Shown: in pieces, positions 34,301 through 44,923 of the stretch | Numbering within the stretch: the first letter of the stretch is position 1 | Layout: each line of letters opens with the position of its first letter | Origin: Porodaedalea pini | Lineage: Eukaryota; Basidiomycota; Agaricomycetes; Hymenochaetales; Hymenochaetaceae | Reading direction: 5' to 3' | Length of the DNA stretch: 64,000 nucleotides | Assembly: GCA_002794775.1 (NCBI GenBank) | Contig: NBAY01000008.1 | Location: 930,001-994,000, forward strand | Notes under the pieces: model-generated | Database searches by the model: none | Seen by the model: the letters and a program-made list of their open reading frames with translations, nothing else | Told to the model about the DNA's origin: nothing | Made by a program: the position numbers and the translations under genes

Positions 34301-36749
34301 AGTGAGTACGCGTATGTATTTATGAGGACATGCAACTAATCCTCGTATAAAGCCTAGCAAGAATATCTTGTCATTCTTGAAAGATGCTATCACACTCGCC
34401 TCAGCGTTTGCCGTACCCATCACACAAAGCACACCTCATATATATGTCTCTGCACTCCCTCTTATGAAACTGGAATCACAGGTCGCAGCTCATTACTCAA
34501 AGAAGACATCCTCTGTAGTGCGGATAGATCAAAGAGGTACTAAAGGACCAACAGGATGGATGAAGGTGTTCGAAGGGCACACGAACACTGTCCGGTCGGT
34601 CGCCTTTTCGTCTGACGGGACGCGCATAGCTTCGGGCTCCCATGATATGACGGTCAGAGTCTGGGACGCGCAGACCGGGATGGCCGTTTCCGAACCCTTT
34701 GAAGGGCATACGGACTACGTCAATTCCGTTGCCTTCTCGCCGGATGGAACACGCATTATCTCGGGCTCCAACGATAGAACGATCAGAATGTGGAATGTAG
34801 AGAATGGGGAGGTCATTTGCGGGCCTTTGGAAGGGCACACTGAATGGGTCTGGTCTGTTGCCTTCTCAAAGGATGGAAAGCGGATCGTCTCCGGCTCCGC
34901 GGATAAGACGATCAGAGTTTGGGATGGGCAGAGCGGGGAGGCCATTTTTCAGCCTTTCGAAGGGCACACGGACTGCGTCATATCCGTTGCCTTCTCGCCG
35001 GATGGAACACGCATTATCTCGGGCTCCGACGACAGGACGATCAGAATATGGACTGTAGAGAATGGAGAGGTCATTTGCGGGCCTTTGGAAGGGCACACTG
35101 ATGAGGTCTGGTCTGTTGCCTTCTCAAACGATGGTACTCGGATCGTCTCCGGCTCCAAGGATAAGACGATCAGAATATGGGACTCGCAAAGCGGGGAGGC
35201 CGTTTCCAGGCCTTTCGAGGGACACACGGAGGGGGTCTGCTCTGTTGCATTTTCGCCAGACGGAAAGCACGTAGTCTCGGGATCCTTTGATAGTACGGTC
35301 AGAGTCTGGGATGTACAGAGCGGCGAGGCTGTTTCCGAGCCTTTCAAGGGGCATACGAGCATTGTGTTTTGCGTCACCTACTCGCCTGATGGAAAGTTCA
35401 TATTCTCGGGCTCCAAGGATATGACAATCAGGGTCTGGGACGCACAGCGCATACAGACTGTTCCTCAGCTTTCGGATGGGCACACGAGCGGCGTCTGGTC
35501 CGTTGCCTTCTCGCCGGATGGAATGCACATACTCTCGGGCTCTTGGGATAAGACAATCAGAGTTTGGGATGTGCAGAGCGGAGCGATCGTTTCTAAGCCT
35601 TTGGAAGGGCACACAGATTACATTTGGTCCGCTGCCTTCTCGCCAGATGGAACACGCATAATCTCGGGCTCTAGCGATACGACAATCAGAGTCTGGGACG
35701 CGCAGACTGGGGAGGCCATTTCTCAGCCTTTCGAAGGGCATACGATGGATGTTTATTCCGTTGCCTTTTCGCCGGACGGAATGCGCGTGGTCTCAGGCTC
35801 CGCAGATAAGACGATTAGAATCTGGGACGTGCAGAGCGGGAAGGTCATTTCTCAGCCTTTCGAAGGGCATACGGGGGATGTTTATTCCGTTGCCTTCTCG
35901 CCAGACGGAACGCATGTAGCCTCGGGCTCTGAGGATAAGACAATCAGGGTCTGGGATGTACAGAGCGGGGAGATCATCTCTAGGCCTTTCGAAGGGCATA
36001 CGGATGGCGTCACATCCGTTGCCTTCTCGCCAGATGGCACGCGCATTGTCTCAGGCTCGCAGGATAACACAATCAGAATCTGGAATGTGCATAATGGCGA
36101 CGTCGTTTCTGGGCCTTTCGAGGGGCATACAAACGAGGTCTGGTCCGTCGCCTACTCGCCGGACGGAAGGCGTGTGGTCTCGGGCTCCGACGATAGAACA
36201 ATCAGAGTCTGGAATGTGGAGAATGGGGAGGTTGTTTGCGGGCCATTGGAAGGGCACACTAAAGAGGTCGGGTCTGTCGCCTTCTCAAAGGATGGAACTC
36301 GGATCGTCTCCGGCTCCGCGGATAAGACGATCAGAATTTGGAATGCGCAGACTGGAAGGTTTGTTTCCGGGCCCTCCGGAGAGCACATGGATGGCGTTAC
36401 TTCCAGCGCGCACTCGTCTGCCGGAACACGCATTGTTTCGGGCTCCCACGATAAGCCAGTGAGGGTCTGGGACTTAGAGGGTGGAACAATCATTTCCGAG
36501 CCTTTAAAACGACGTTCAGATCGCTTCTTGCCTGAGGACAAAGGTATTGTAAATTGGACCTTGGCCGAAAACGGATGGATACGTGGTGAACAGGGTGAAC
36601 TTCTCTTATGGGTTCCTCTTGATCTTCGCCCCACACTCTGCTATCCTCAAAATTTGGCCGTTTTAGGTTGGGCTTTTTCGACTAGACTGGATTTCGAAGG
36701 TGCTGCTCTCGGCTCACGCTGGCAGGAGTGCTTTAAACCATTGCGATGA
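31391..36749 (+). CDS. C2-NACHT-WD40 NOD-like receptor (HNWD/STAND class)
   Basis: Fungal STAND NTPase of the class that includes Podospora het-d/het-e/het-r: NTP-driven oligomerisation triggered by ligand binding to the WD40 array. Exons 31391-31427, 31476-31623, 31682-31821, 31882-32177, 32232-32282, 32336-32534, 32588-32734, 32785-34301, 34353-36749; 1643 residues, all in phase. Residues 14-145 form a C2 domain (VIRISDLTWEP, LYVEVKLGD, DRSPTWDDTL). A helical linker follows to about 355, then LPGTR and NACHT with Walker A GVAGSGKST (about 387-395), Walker B IVIVLDALDECG (about 485) and the LITSRPE sensor. From about 920 there are fifteen 43-residue WD40 repeats, then a conserved C-terminal end. 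C2 rather than HET at the N-terminus is common in agaricomycetes. No frame break was seen, so it appears functional. A second ATG at 31403 is in frame. Confidence 0.92.
34575..36509 (+). repeat. Fifteen tandem 129-base WD40 units of high internal identity
   Basis: Exactly 15 x 129 bases, each beginning at the GHT codons; the last unit is degenerate (EHM, SSAHSSAG). Most positions are nearly invariant (SVAFSPDGTRIVSGS, DKTIRVWD), while residues after GHT and around SGSxDxT change from unit to unit. Units 2-3, 4-5 and 13-14 share the ENGEV-CGPLE block and look like copies of one two-unit module. Confidence 0.93.
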
Positions 36750-37431
36750 ATCTTGTATTTACTTTTGTCATGCTGTATCAATAGCTTTCTTTCTGATCTA
36801 ATCTGAGATGCGTATGCTGTCTAAGTATCTGTGTCAAGACGAGGAGTCGAAGTGTGCTCGCAAAACTACCTATAGTCGTGTGGCTTGTCTGCAATGCACG
36901 ATAATGACATGACATTAGTGCGGTCCTTCGCACATCCATTCGGACTTTCAAGACTCCCGAGACTCGTATGCTTTGACTGATCACTACGAATGATTCCTGT
37001 GATTAGAGATATGAGGTGTACATTCAGTATCGTCGAAAGATGTGATATATTTGACATATAATTACACAGTGCATTGAGCCGGAGTCGAACAAATGCTAAG
37101 TTTTCCTTATTGGTCGCTGTAGCCGGACGTCTCGAAGTTATCGGACGCGACTCTAGGACACACGCTCAAGACACCGCCGATACTTTTGTGAGTGTTCATC
37201 CCCGTTCCATGCCCAGATCGTTATTCTGGAAGCTTGTTATGCTGTTCGTCATGCCAAAGCTCGGGATTTGAGAAAGAGATGCGTCAAAGGGATGGGGAGA
37301 GACGGTGGATGGGTTGAGGCACGGATGGATGGATGAGGACGGAAATTGTAGGATGGCGGACAGCGAGCAGCGAATGATGGGTATCATTTATCGCAAGCAT
37401 CAAGCTGACGATTGGACTTGTACAGTGAACG
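36750..37431. other. Intergenic between NLR and RPL2
   Basis: 3' flank of the receptor, then the ribosomal protein promoter. Nothing recognised in it; a G-rich stretch (about 37285-37350) lies close to the RPL2 start. Confidence 0.45.
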
Positions 37432-38389
37432 ATGGGTCGCGTTATTCGGACACAGAGGCGGTCGCACGCTATTGTACGTCTTTTACAACTTTCTCGCAGT
37501 TGCAGCGAGAACCAACATTCTTCCCATCATTCCAGTTCAAGGCGCACACGCACCACAACAAGTCGCCCGCCAAGTTGCGCAACCTCGACTATGCCGAGCG
37601 CAATGGCTACATTCGAGGTATCGTCAAGGCCATCATCCACGACCCGGGCCGCGGTGCGCCCCTCGCGCGTGTCGTCTTCCGCGATCCATACCGCTACAAG
37701 CTCCGCCAGGAGACCTTCGTAGCGACGGAGGGCCTCCACACCGGTGCCTTCGTCTACTGCGGTAAGAAGGCTGCCCTGACCGTCGGCAACGTCCTCCCTG
37801 TCGCACAGCTCCCTGAGGGTACGATTGTCTGCAACGTCGAGGAGAAGGTCGGTGACCGTGGTGCGCTTGCTCGCACTTCCGGCAACTATGCGACTGTTAT
37901 CGGCCACTCGCCCGAGGACAACAAGACTCGCATCCGTCTTCCCTCTGGTGCAAAGAAGACTGTATCCGGCTCCGCACGTGCGACCGTTGGCATCGTCGCC
38001 GGTGGTGGGCGTATCGACAAGCCTCTCCTCAAGGCTGGCCGTGCCTTCCACAAATACAAGGCCAAGCGCTACAAGTGCGTTTTCTCATTCCTTTTATTTA
38101 GCACTTATTTTCGACCGATTTTTCTGACTGAAACGTGCAGCTGGCCCCGCACTCGTGGTGTGGCTATGAACCCGGTTGACCATCCTCACGGTGGTGGTAA
38201 TCATCAGCACATCGGTAAGGCGTCGACCATTGCGCGCTCGGCTGTCCCCGGTCAGAAAGTCGGTCTTATTGCCGCGCGCAGAGTACGTTTACTTCTTTCT
38301 TACTTCTCAACCCGTTTCTTACCATTTACTGTTTTATCACCGAACAGACTGGTCTTCTCCGTGGTACCGTCAAGGTCAAGGAGGCGTGA
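37432..38389 (+). CDS. RPL2: 60S ribosomal protein L2 (uL2, L8 in animals)
   Basis: Core large-subunit protein near the peptidyl transferase centre. Exons 37432-37473, 37536-38074, 38141-38282, 38348-38389; 254 residues, the same length as yeast L2. MGRVIR start, [38 protein letters not shown], the invariant [20 protein letters not shown] loop (its last His is modified in other eukaryotes), and the end RGTVKVKEA are all present. The first intron comes after codon 14, as is common for fungal ribosomal protein genes. Codon use is strongly biased to C/G third positions, consistent with high expression. Confidence 0.97.
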
Positions 38390-38855
38390 AGATAGGGTTG
38401 AGCTTTCCTGTAGTTTCATCTCGTCTTTCTATATGCCCCTTCTTTCCTCCGACTGCTTTGCTATTCGGTCTCTACACAGATAAAAGCCTTGTATGCACAC
38501 TTATGAGCATAGGACCACCTACGTATATGATCTCCTGCATCTTCGGCGTGATTTTCTGTCTGAACACGCACCTTTCAACAAATTGTGAAGTATATAAATG
38601 TGGGGAATCATGCAGAATTAGCTCTTGTTGGTAATTGAGATCATTCGCTGCTGTGCGCCATCTTAGAGAATCATGAAGGCTGAAATTGATAGGGAGGGGA
38701 AGTGGGAGCACCCTCAAAGTCCGTATTATGTGAGTCGCAAACGCATTTAAGTAAATAAATAGGGAACTCGGGTAAGTCACATGCAGTAATTAGTAGTTTC
38801 ATACCTGGCTCTTCCTCCGCCTGTCCTTGAATTCTCAAAAATACACAGTATTCCA
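38390..38855. other. Convergent 3' region of RPL2 and a decayed gene
   Basis: 466 bases with the RPL2 3' flank; no ORF supported. Open minus-strand sequence near 38671-38855 is read as downstream of the stop of the neighbouring gene. Confidence 0.4.
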
Positions 38856-40068
38856 TTAGTCGAGAAGAGCCTCGTTCAAGCGTCGCCGTGTCTCGAGGCT
38901 GATAAATAGTCAGTGCACATACACAGCACACGACAACGTACTCGCCTACCATATCTGCCTCGTCTCTGCGTCCAACTCCCTGACTTCCCCACCGCAGCAG
39001 TGAGACAAGGGCCTGCTCATATACAGAACCCAACATGTGCAATCGACAACACCCCTTAACTCAGTGGGTAATATTAATGGTTTCTTTATAATGTGGTGGA
39101 GCATACACCTCGACATCGCCGCCATGAAGGATTTCCCAATGACTGGCGGAAATGCGTCCGTGTGGTTGTATGCCGAAAACAAGTCGATCATGAGCCGGAG
39201 TGCCAGGTCGCCGATATGACGCATTGCTAAGAAAGACGTTTCAGCAGAACTGTGCAAATGTTGATGAATGATCATCGAGTAATAAAAGAATCAAAAAATG
39301 TTCCTTACTTCTGAGCAATATGGAACACTTTTAGCAATGCATTCTTGCAATCTTCCTCCTCCGCAAGATGAATGGCTTCGCGTTCGGGAGCCGTGTCTGG
39401 AAGATAGTTGAAGCGTATCACGCGTTGTAGTTTCTTGCCCACGAGGTGCGCCTTACAGGCCAATTCGTTGACTTCACAGTCCGGAAGAAAAGTCAACGCC
39501 CTCCGGGGCAGAGACAGAATATGATCGAGTCCGTACTCTTCCGCCAAAAGAGAGGCAATTGCGACTTCTCTAGCAGCGTTCTGCTGTACCTGATGTGACG
39601 AAAATAGTCGTCCCTCACTGCCAGTTCTATTATGCTCTGGAACGCCAGTACTTGGTTCTCGACTACATCAGATCTTATTCATAAACATCAGCCCATCGTA
39701 TATTTCAGATCAAGCTGGTTAAGGGGCTTGCCTAGTGTATCTCACCAAGCGCACGATCTCCTTCCTAACTTTCTTGTCAACATCCGAGTGTGGGAATACA
39801 ATTTCATAGTTCTTCTTTGATTAAGTAGATGCTCCGTTATCGCTAAAGGGCCGTATCCGAACTTTTGCGCACGACGGTTTACTGCCGCTTCGAGACGTCT
39901 GCCAAGCTAAGTGTACAGTAATCCAAGCGTACGGCCCGCGCCTGGAAGGTCGTCGGATGTCGCTGTCGATGGAATGGAGGTGCAAGATAACATGGCCGCG
40001 GCCTGGAGATAGACAGAGTCCAAATTTGCATCAAGGGTCGGATACGATGAAGTAGTAGTTGAAGCCAT
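38856..40068 (-). pseudogene. Unknown protein gene, apparently inactivated
   Basis: Minus-strand reading from ATG 40068: 53 codons (LDANLDSVYLQAAAMLS), then an in-frame TAG at 39907-39909, after which the same frame continues sensibly (LGRRLEAAVNRRAQKFGYG). A one-base shift near 39800 leads to EIVFPHSDVDKKVRKEIVRL, then GT-AG introns connect NQVLAFQSIIELAVRDDYF, the block at 39305-39547 (LLAEEYGLDHILSLPRRAL), and SSFLAMRHIGDLALRLMIDL-type helices. It ends ETRQICLETRRRLNEALLD at 38856. The helical Leu/Arg-rich text clearly was protein, but I do not recognise the family. The stop codon makes it a likely pseudogene unless it is a sequence error. Confidence 0.45.
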
Positions 40069-42463
40069 TGCGTTTGCAGACGGTGAAGAATGGGCTTGAT
40101 GGGGAAGTAGTTCTCAATCCTTCATGTTTTTGAAGTCTTCAGCTCGATGCGATGCAGCGCAGATGAAGCCTGTGTATGCATCAGGAAGTATGTGGACAGC
40201 ATGTAGAACAGCGGCTTAAGGCAGTGCTCGTAGGATTTTGGAGTTGATTATCACGGGAGACGGAGACGAGGTACGAGTGCCGAGAAGACCGTGGCCCACA
40301 TAAAAATAAGGTTCAGAGTTGTTGTTTCACTTTGGTTATGTCTTCTCACGTACGTTGTCCAAGTACCGTTTTTACCCTGCTGCTTGTATTCTTAACGGCG
40401 TCGAGATATCAGCAGTACATCTGACGTAACAAAAGGAAATTCGCAATGGCTTGAGGATATTTATTAGAAAAGGAATGCTAGTGACATCAGTCTCACAGGT
40501 TGCTAACTCATTTGATCCCCAGAACCATATTTGGCAACACAACATCACCACCACCTCCGCTCCATGTACGTTAATTGCATTGATTTTTGAGAAACAAACG
40601 TAATAAATGAGAATGTGCACGCTAAGTGGCGACTGGGCGGGTAATGTCAAAGTACACCATGGATATGGATGTCGCAGCCCGGCGCGTATTCAAACCTTCA
40701 CTACTCATCAGTGTCCAATGCCTAACGAATGTTTCTCATTTCTAATCGGTTCAGACTCCGTAATAACCCGGAAATGCTTGTGAATGCATATTGAAGATTG
40801 CTGCTATTCGTGTCTACGAGCCTGAAGACTCGGAGGCCGGAAAGTCGGGAGCTTTACGCAATTGCATTTGAAGTTGCTCAGTCCTCATTCTCGTACTTCA
40901 TCTGAAGGTGGTTTATTGTCGGTTTGCGAATGCTTCAACTTTGCGTCCCTATCTCTTTCGTCCTATTTTTGCTTCCGAATCGCCTCGGAGCACAAACAAA
41001 TGCAAATAACGCGTCGTTTTGGTGACCCACGAGCGTGTTCATCCGAGTCACACGTCGTTCTCACCTATTACCACCAGCATGCCCATTTGCGACTGTTTTC
41101 CGCTCAAACCTCCTCTCTCACTTCTGCATGCTAAACCAACCTACTTCGAGTTGCGTCGAGCTAGACTCACTTGACCCGCATCTGAATCTAGGTCTATGAA
41201 ATGTCAGCCCCGCGATCAAAGCATCCCTAACTTTCTCCCTCTCCCACTTACATTGTCTCATAACTTCATTAATGTGAGTCAGTTTCTTGCTTTATGCTGG
41301 CGAATGGTTGATACTCTCAATCACGCTCTCACTCCTCCCTTGATGGATCTGTCGGTCGCTTGGTGATACGCTGCTGTGCTCGCCGCCTGTTGGTCATCAA
41401 TTATAGTAACCATACGTCCTACTGCTCCCTATTGATTTTATGGTGTCCCTTATGTGCTGCATTCCACCTGGGTATTATGTAGTAGCCAGTGCGTAGATGA
41501 GTAGGTGTATATTGATAGAGTAAACAGGTGGAAGGGACGGAAGTTTGAAGTAGATCGGGACGAGTTTGGGATGGGGAGAGGGTCAGTGTGGGTGGAAGGT
41601 CCTTCTTCTCTTCTCCCAGTTTGACGCGATTCATCTAGCTTCAAGAAATTCAAGACCTCAAGCCACGCGAAGCACGCTTCTATCGCTTCTTGTGACTGTA
41701 CTGTTTTTACGCGGCTGAGCTGATTGAATCTGTATCCGTATAAGTACTATAACAAGCGATAACCACTCGTCAATATCACGACGCCGAAGAAAACGAAGTG
41801 AGTGGCTCCTCATTTGAAAGGACTTTGACTATGCGAGTGTCCCCGGTGATGATCCTGATCGCTTTGTGTTAAGACGTGTCCCATACTAATGAGCCTTCAT
41901 AATTTCTTTCTGTGTGTATACGATCTCTACTGTAGGACTTCCTCCGTGGCGCCGCGCTTCGCTAGCTATCCTTAGAAGTGGATCCGGTTTTAACATAGCA
42001 TCAGGGAGGAAGGCAGCGGGTTAATGCTCTCAAAGAGCATGCAGATGACCTTCGTGCTCAGCTCCAGTAATCGGTAAACGAACTCCCTTCGCCCTCTACT
42101 AGTATACAAGCTCGCTTTATCTTGATCACTGACCTTGCATGACTCATCGTTTCTTCATGCTCGATTTTGGCGTCTCCATCTCTTTGGCATAGAACTAGAT
42201 AGGATATTTTTGCGCCTGAAAGCAGAGCGATTATTTGTATTGAGAAAGGGCAATATGAATACAACTGCTGTGTTGCATAATCGAAGAAAAAATATAGTAG
42301 TAGATGGAAACGAGTGCAGGCGTGTGAAATGTGTTCGTGGCCGGAGGGTCGAGAAGTGGCTTGTATCGTATACACTTATAAACGCGAGTTGAACTTGACC
42401 AACTCCCAACCTCACTTCCACCGCACCTCCACCCCCCCGCGCTGAAGAGTGTCATCCCTAGCC
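40069..42463. other. Long intergenic region, 2.4 kb
   Basis: No confident gene. ORFs here are short and lack codon bias. Sequence is AT-rich around 40360-40800. One possible small spliced gene ends at 42070 (listed separately). The last 100 bases are the leader of the acidic protein gene. Confidence 0.5.
41936..42070 (+). CDS. Possible 3' end of a short unannotated gene
   Basis: After an acceptor TGTAG at 41935 a frame reads DFLRGAALR up to a TAG. After a second acceptor ATCAG at 42004 another reads GGRQRVNALKEHADDLRAQLQ-stop. The second block is a convincing amphipathic helix with charged heptads, like the end of a small mitochondrial or coiled-coil protein. Upstream exons could not be resolved, and a donor joining the two blocks is not obvious. 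Low confidence. Confidence 0.22.
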
Positions 42464-43879
42464 ATGTCTGTGGTGCTCGACCTCCTCCCAAGTGCACCTT
42501 ACGAGCTGCCTAGCAGCGACGTTCAAGCCACTACCGCTCCGAGCTACACATATCTCTTCCTCGATTCGGAGACAAACAACGCCTATCGGACCAAAGACGG
42601 CTTGGATGAGTTTAATGTTGATGCCGACGATGAAGATGACGACGACGATGACAGTGTCACAGTAATCTGGTTCACCCCGCGTCCAAAGCCTCGCGTGCTC
42701 TCTCTGGAGGAACCGGACGATGGCTTCGAGCTGGACGCGCCAGCGTCCAGTCCGGATCCAGACTCGGACTCTGACAGCTCTGGCTCTGGCTCGAGCTCGA
42801 GCTCGGGTGACGAGTTCTGGGGCGATGAGGAAAGCTCGTCGAGTTCGGCCAGCAGCATAATGAGCATGGATCGCCCCCCAGCAGAACGGGAGCTGACCGA
42901 GAAGGATCTTAACAGGGAAGAGGATGAGAGCTGGTTGGACGAAGACGACTGCTCCAGCGATGACAGCGGTATTTCGGATGACGAGGAGGGCGAGTGCCTC
43001 CTTGACGCTCTCGTCAAACACGAGGAGCAGCTGGGCGGCGAATTCGCCTATTTTGAAGAGGCACGGGATTTCAACAACTTCGAGACTAACCAGTCTCTGA
43101 AGGACATCATCCGCGGCGTGCGGAAGACGTCCGACACGTATGTGGCTGCGATGCGCATATTCCTGAAGGTGATCGACACGGACGAGAGCGGTAGCATTGA
43201 GGACTTGAAAGCCATCTCTATCGAGATCCAGAATCTCGCATGGAACGCTGCACTCGAATGGCTAGAAGAGGTGAGCACTTTCAATGGGACTACTGTCTCT
43301 TCCTCAAGCTGAGCACTTTGCATGAACCGCTGAAGGATCCCGAGGAGTCGCGAGCGTTGGGCCGAGCGAGGTTCGCGCTGATCGGCCAACTCACGCGTAT
43401 CAAGCTTTTCCCTGTGACAGTCGTATCGACTCTCATTGAGGAACTAGATCACGAGCTGCACCTTGAAGACCGCATGAATGCATTGCAAGCACTTGTCCGA
43501 TACGCCGGGCCTCGGGTCTGCACTGAAGAGACGATGCGTGCGCTCGAGAAGGTCGAGGAGGCCTGCAGCGAGAGGCCGGGAGACTACATGATGCAGTGGA
43601 TGTATTCCGTGAGTGCAAATATTCCAAAATCGATGAGTGTCTTCATATGCTTACGCATGTTTCTGCCTCCGTTGTCCACAGAAAATAAAGAAAGATATGC
43701 TCGTGTACGTGTGCCGAAACCATTATGTGGGAGAATATAATGGCCGTCTCAAGCGGGAAGACCTCATACACAAGGTGGTGTCTCAGACAAGAAAGCGACG
43801 AGGACAACGTGCGCGAGATTGGGAAAGTAGATGGGAAAACCAAGTCCAGTCTGGATTTCTAGGAATTCGGAACTTCTAA
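42464..43879 (+). CDS. Hypothetical acidic protein
   Basis: Three exons, 42464-43270, 43309-43608 and 43682-43879; 434 residues. The first intron is only 38 bases (GTGAGC...CTCAAG) but is required, since reading through hits a stop and removal restores frame. Residues 55-190 are dominated by Asp, Glu and Ser (runs such as DEDDDDDD and SSGSGSSSSS). From 190 on the protein looks folded and helical: LLDALVKHEEQLGGEFAYF, TNQSLKDIIRGVRK, AMRIFLKVIDTDESGS, then ALIGQLTRIKLFPVTVVSTL and LHLEDRMNALQALVRYAG. The end is basic (VSQTRKRRGQRARDW). No known domain recognised. An acidic head with a helical body would suit a histone- or ribosome-related role, but that is only a guess. Confidence 0.72.
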
Positions 43880-44923
43880 AACAAAAAGGACTATCAGAGG
43901 CCGCGCGGGCAAAGAAGAGCCAAGAGGGTGTTGCTGGATGCAGAAAAGACGACCAGGGTGGCGAGCAACAACAAAAGAGTACGTGAAGCACCAAATTCTT
44001 GTATTTGTAGGATTCCGGCTGCTCCGAGTAGCAGACTATCGAGGGTGGTACGGGTAAAAAAAGGACTGGGAAGCAGTTCCTGAACCAAGGTGCATAGCAA
44101 ATAGCGAGGAAGAAACGCCACTTTGTATTTTTATTGTACATAGCATACTTGCCGTGGTGAAGCTGTCATATACTGCAACTTGCGCTTGCGAAAGACATTA
44201 AGAAAGTTCTATGCTTGAAGAGAATGAAGTGCGACGCCGTAGTGCAAGCTTTAAGGCGAAGCGCAGTGTCTTTTTCATGGCCTGAACATGGCGGTTTTGC
44301 AAGCTATAGATGGTCTTCATAGCAGCATGGTTTCAGATGATTTACCCTAGTGGAGAGTGAAGTCTGACGGAAGCTGCTCTGCTGCTGTTTGTGGACATGG
44401 TCGTTCGAGACAGAGATACTACGAGCGCACACTGGTATTACCACCGACTTTGGTTCATCTCTTTCCGTTTCACGGACAATAACAAAATCAACTGCACATC
44501 TTCATGACTTTCTCTTCCTTCCTGCTCTTCAGGTCAGCTCTCATATTTACTGAAGGACTAGCTGCTGAGTCCAGCACACAAAATCCTTCAATTTGTTGTT
44601 GGCACAGCGAGTCCGCCTCTTCACCACTCTTTGCCATTTTCGACAGACTTTTCACAAAGACAAAAGATAGCTGCATAATTTCATCCTAGAAGGGCGAAGG
44701 CCTCCAGGCTGGTGAGATGGGTTCGAAAAAGAAATGAGCAACAAAGTTCTAAAAACTCGAAAGGGACACGGCCAAAGTGCAAGACGTTATGTAAGTTTTC
44801 TCACGGTTACTAGATGACGGACGGGAAAAAAAAAGTTTGGCACGCGCCAACGGACGCAAGCTTGAACGTCCTGCTCAGAGCACTCTCCCGCTCATCGTTC
44901 CCGACGTCCCCCATCCTTCAAAA
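43880..44923. other. Intergenic upstream of NOP58
   Basis: 1.0 kb without a supported gene; 3' flank of the acidic protein gene, then the NOP58 promoter. Short ORFs only. Confidence 0.5.

Noticed and set aside
37044..37110. Possible tRNA-like end (GGAGTCGAAC) upstream of RPL2
   Set aside because: No cloverleaf could be folded by eye around it and no matching acceptor stem.
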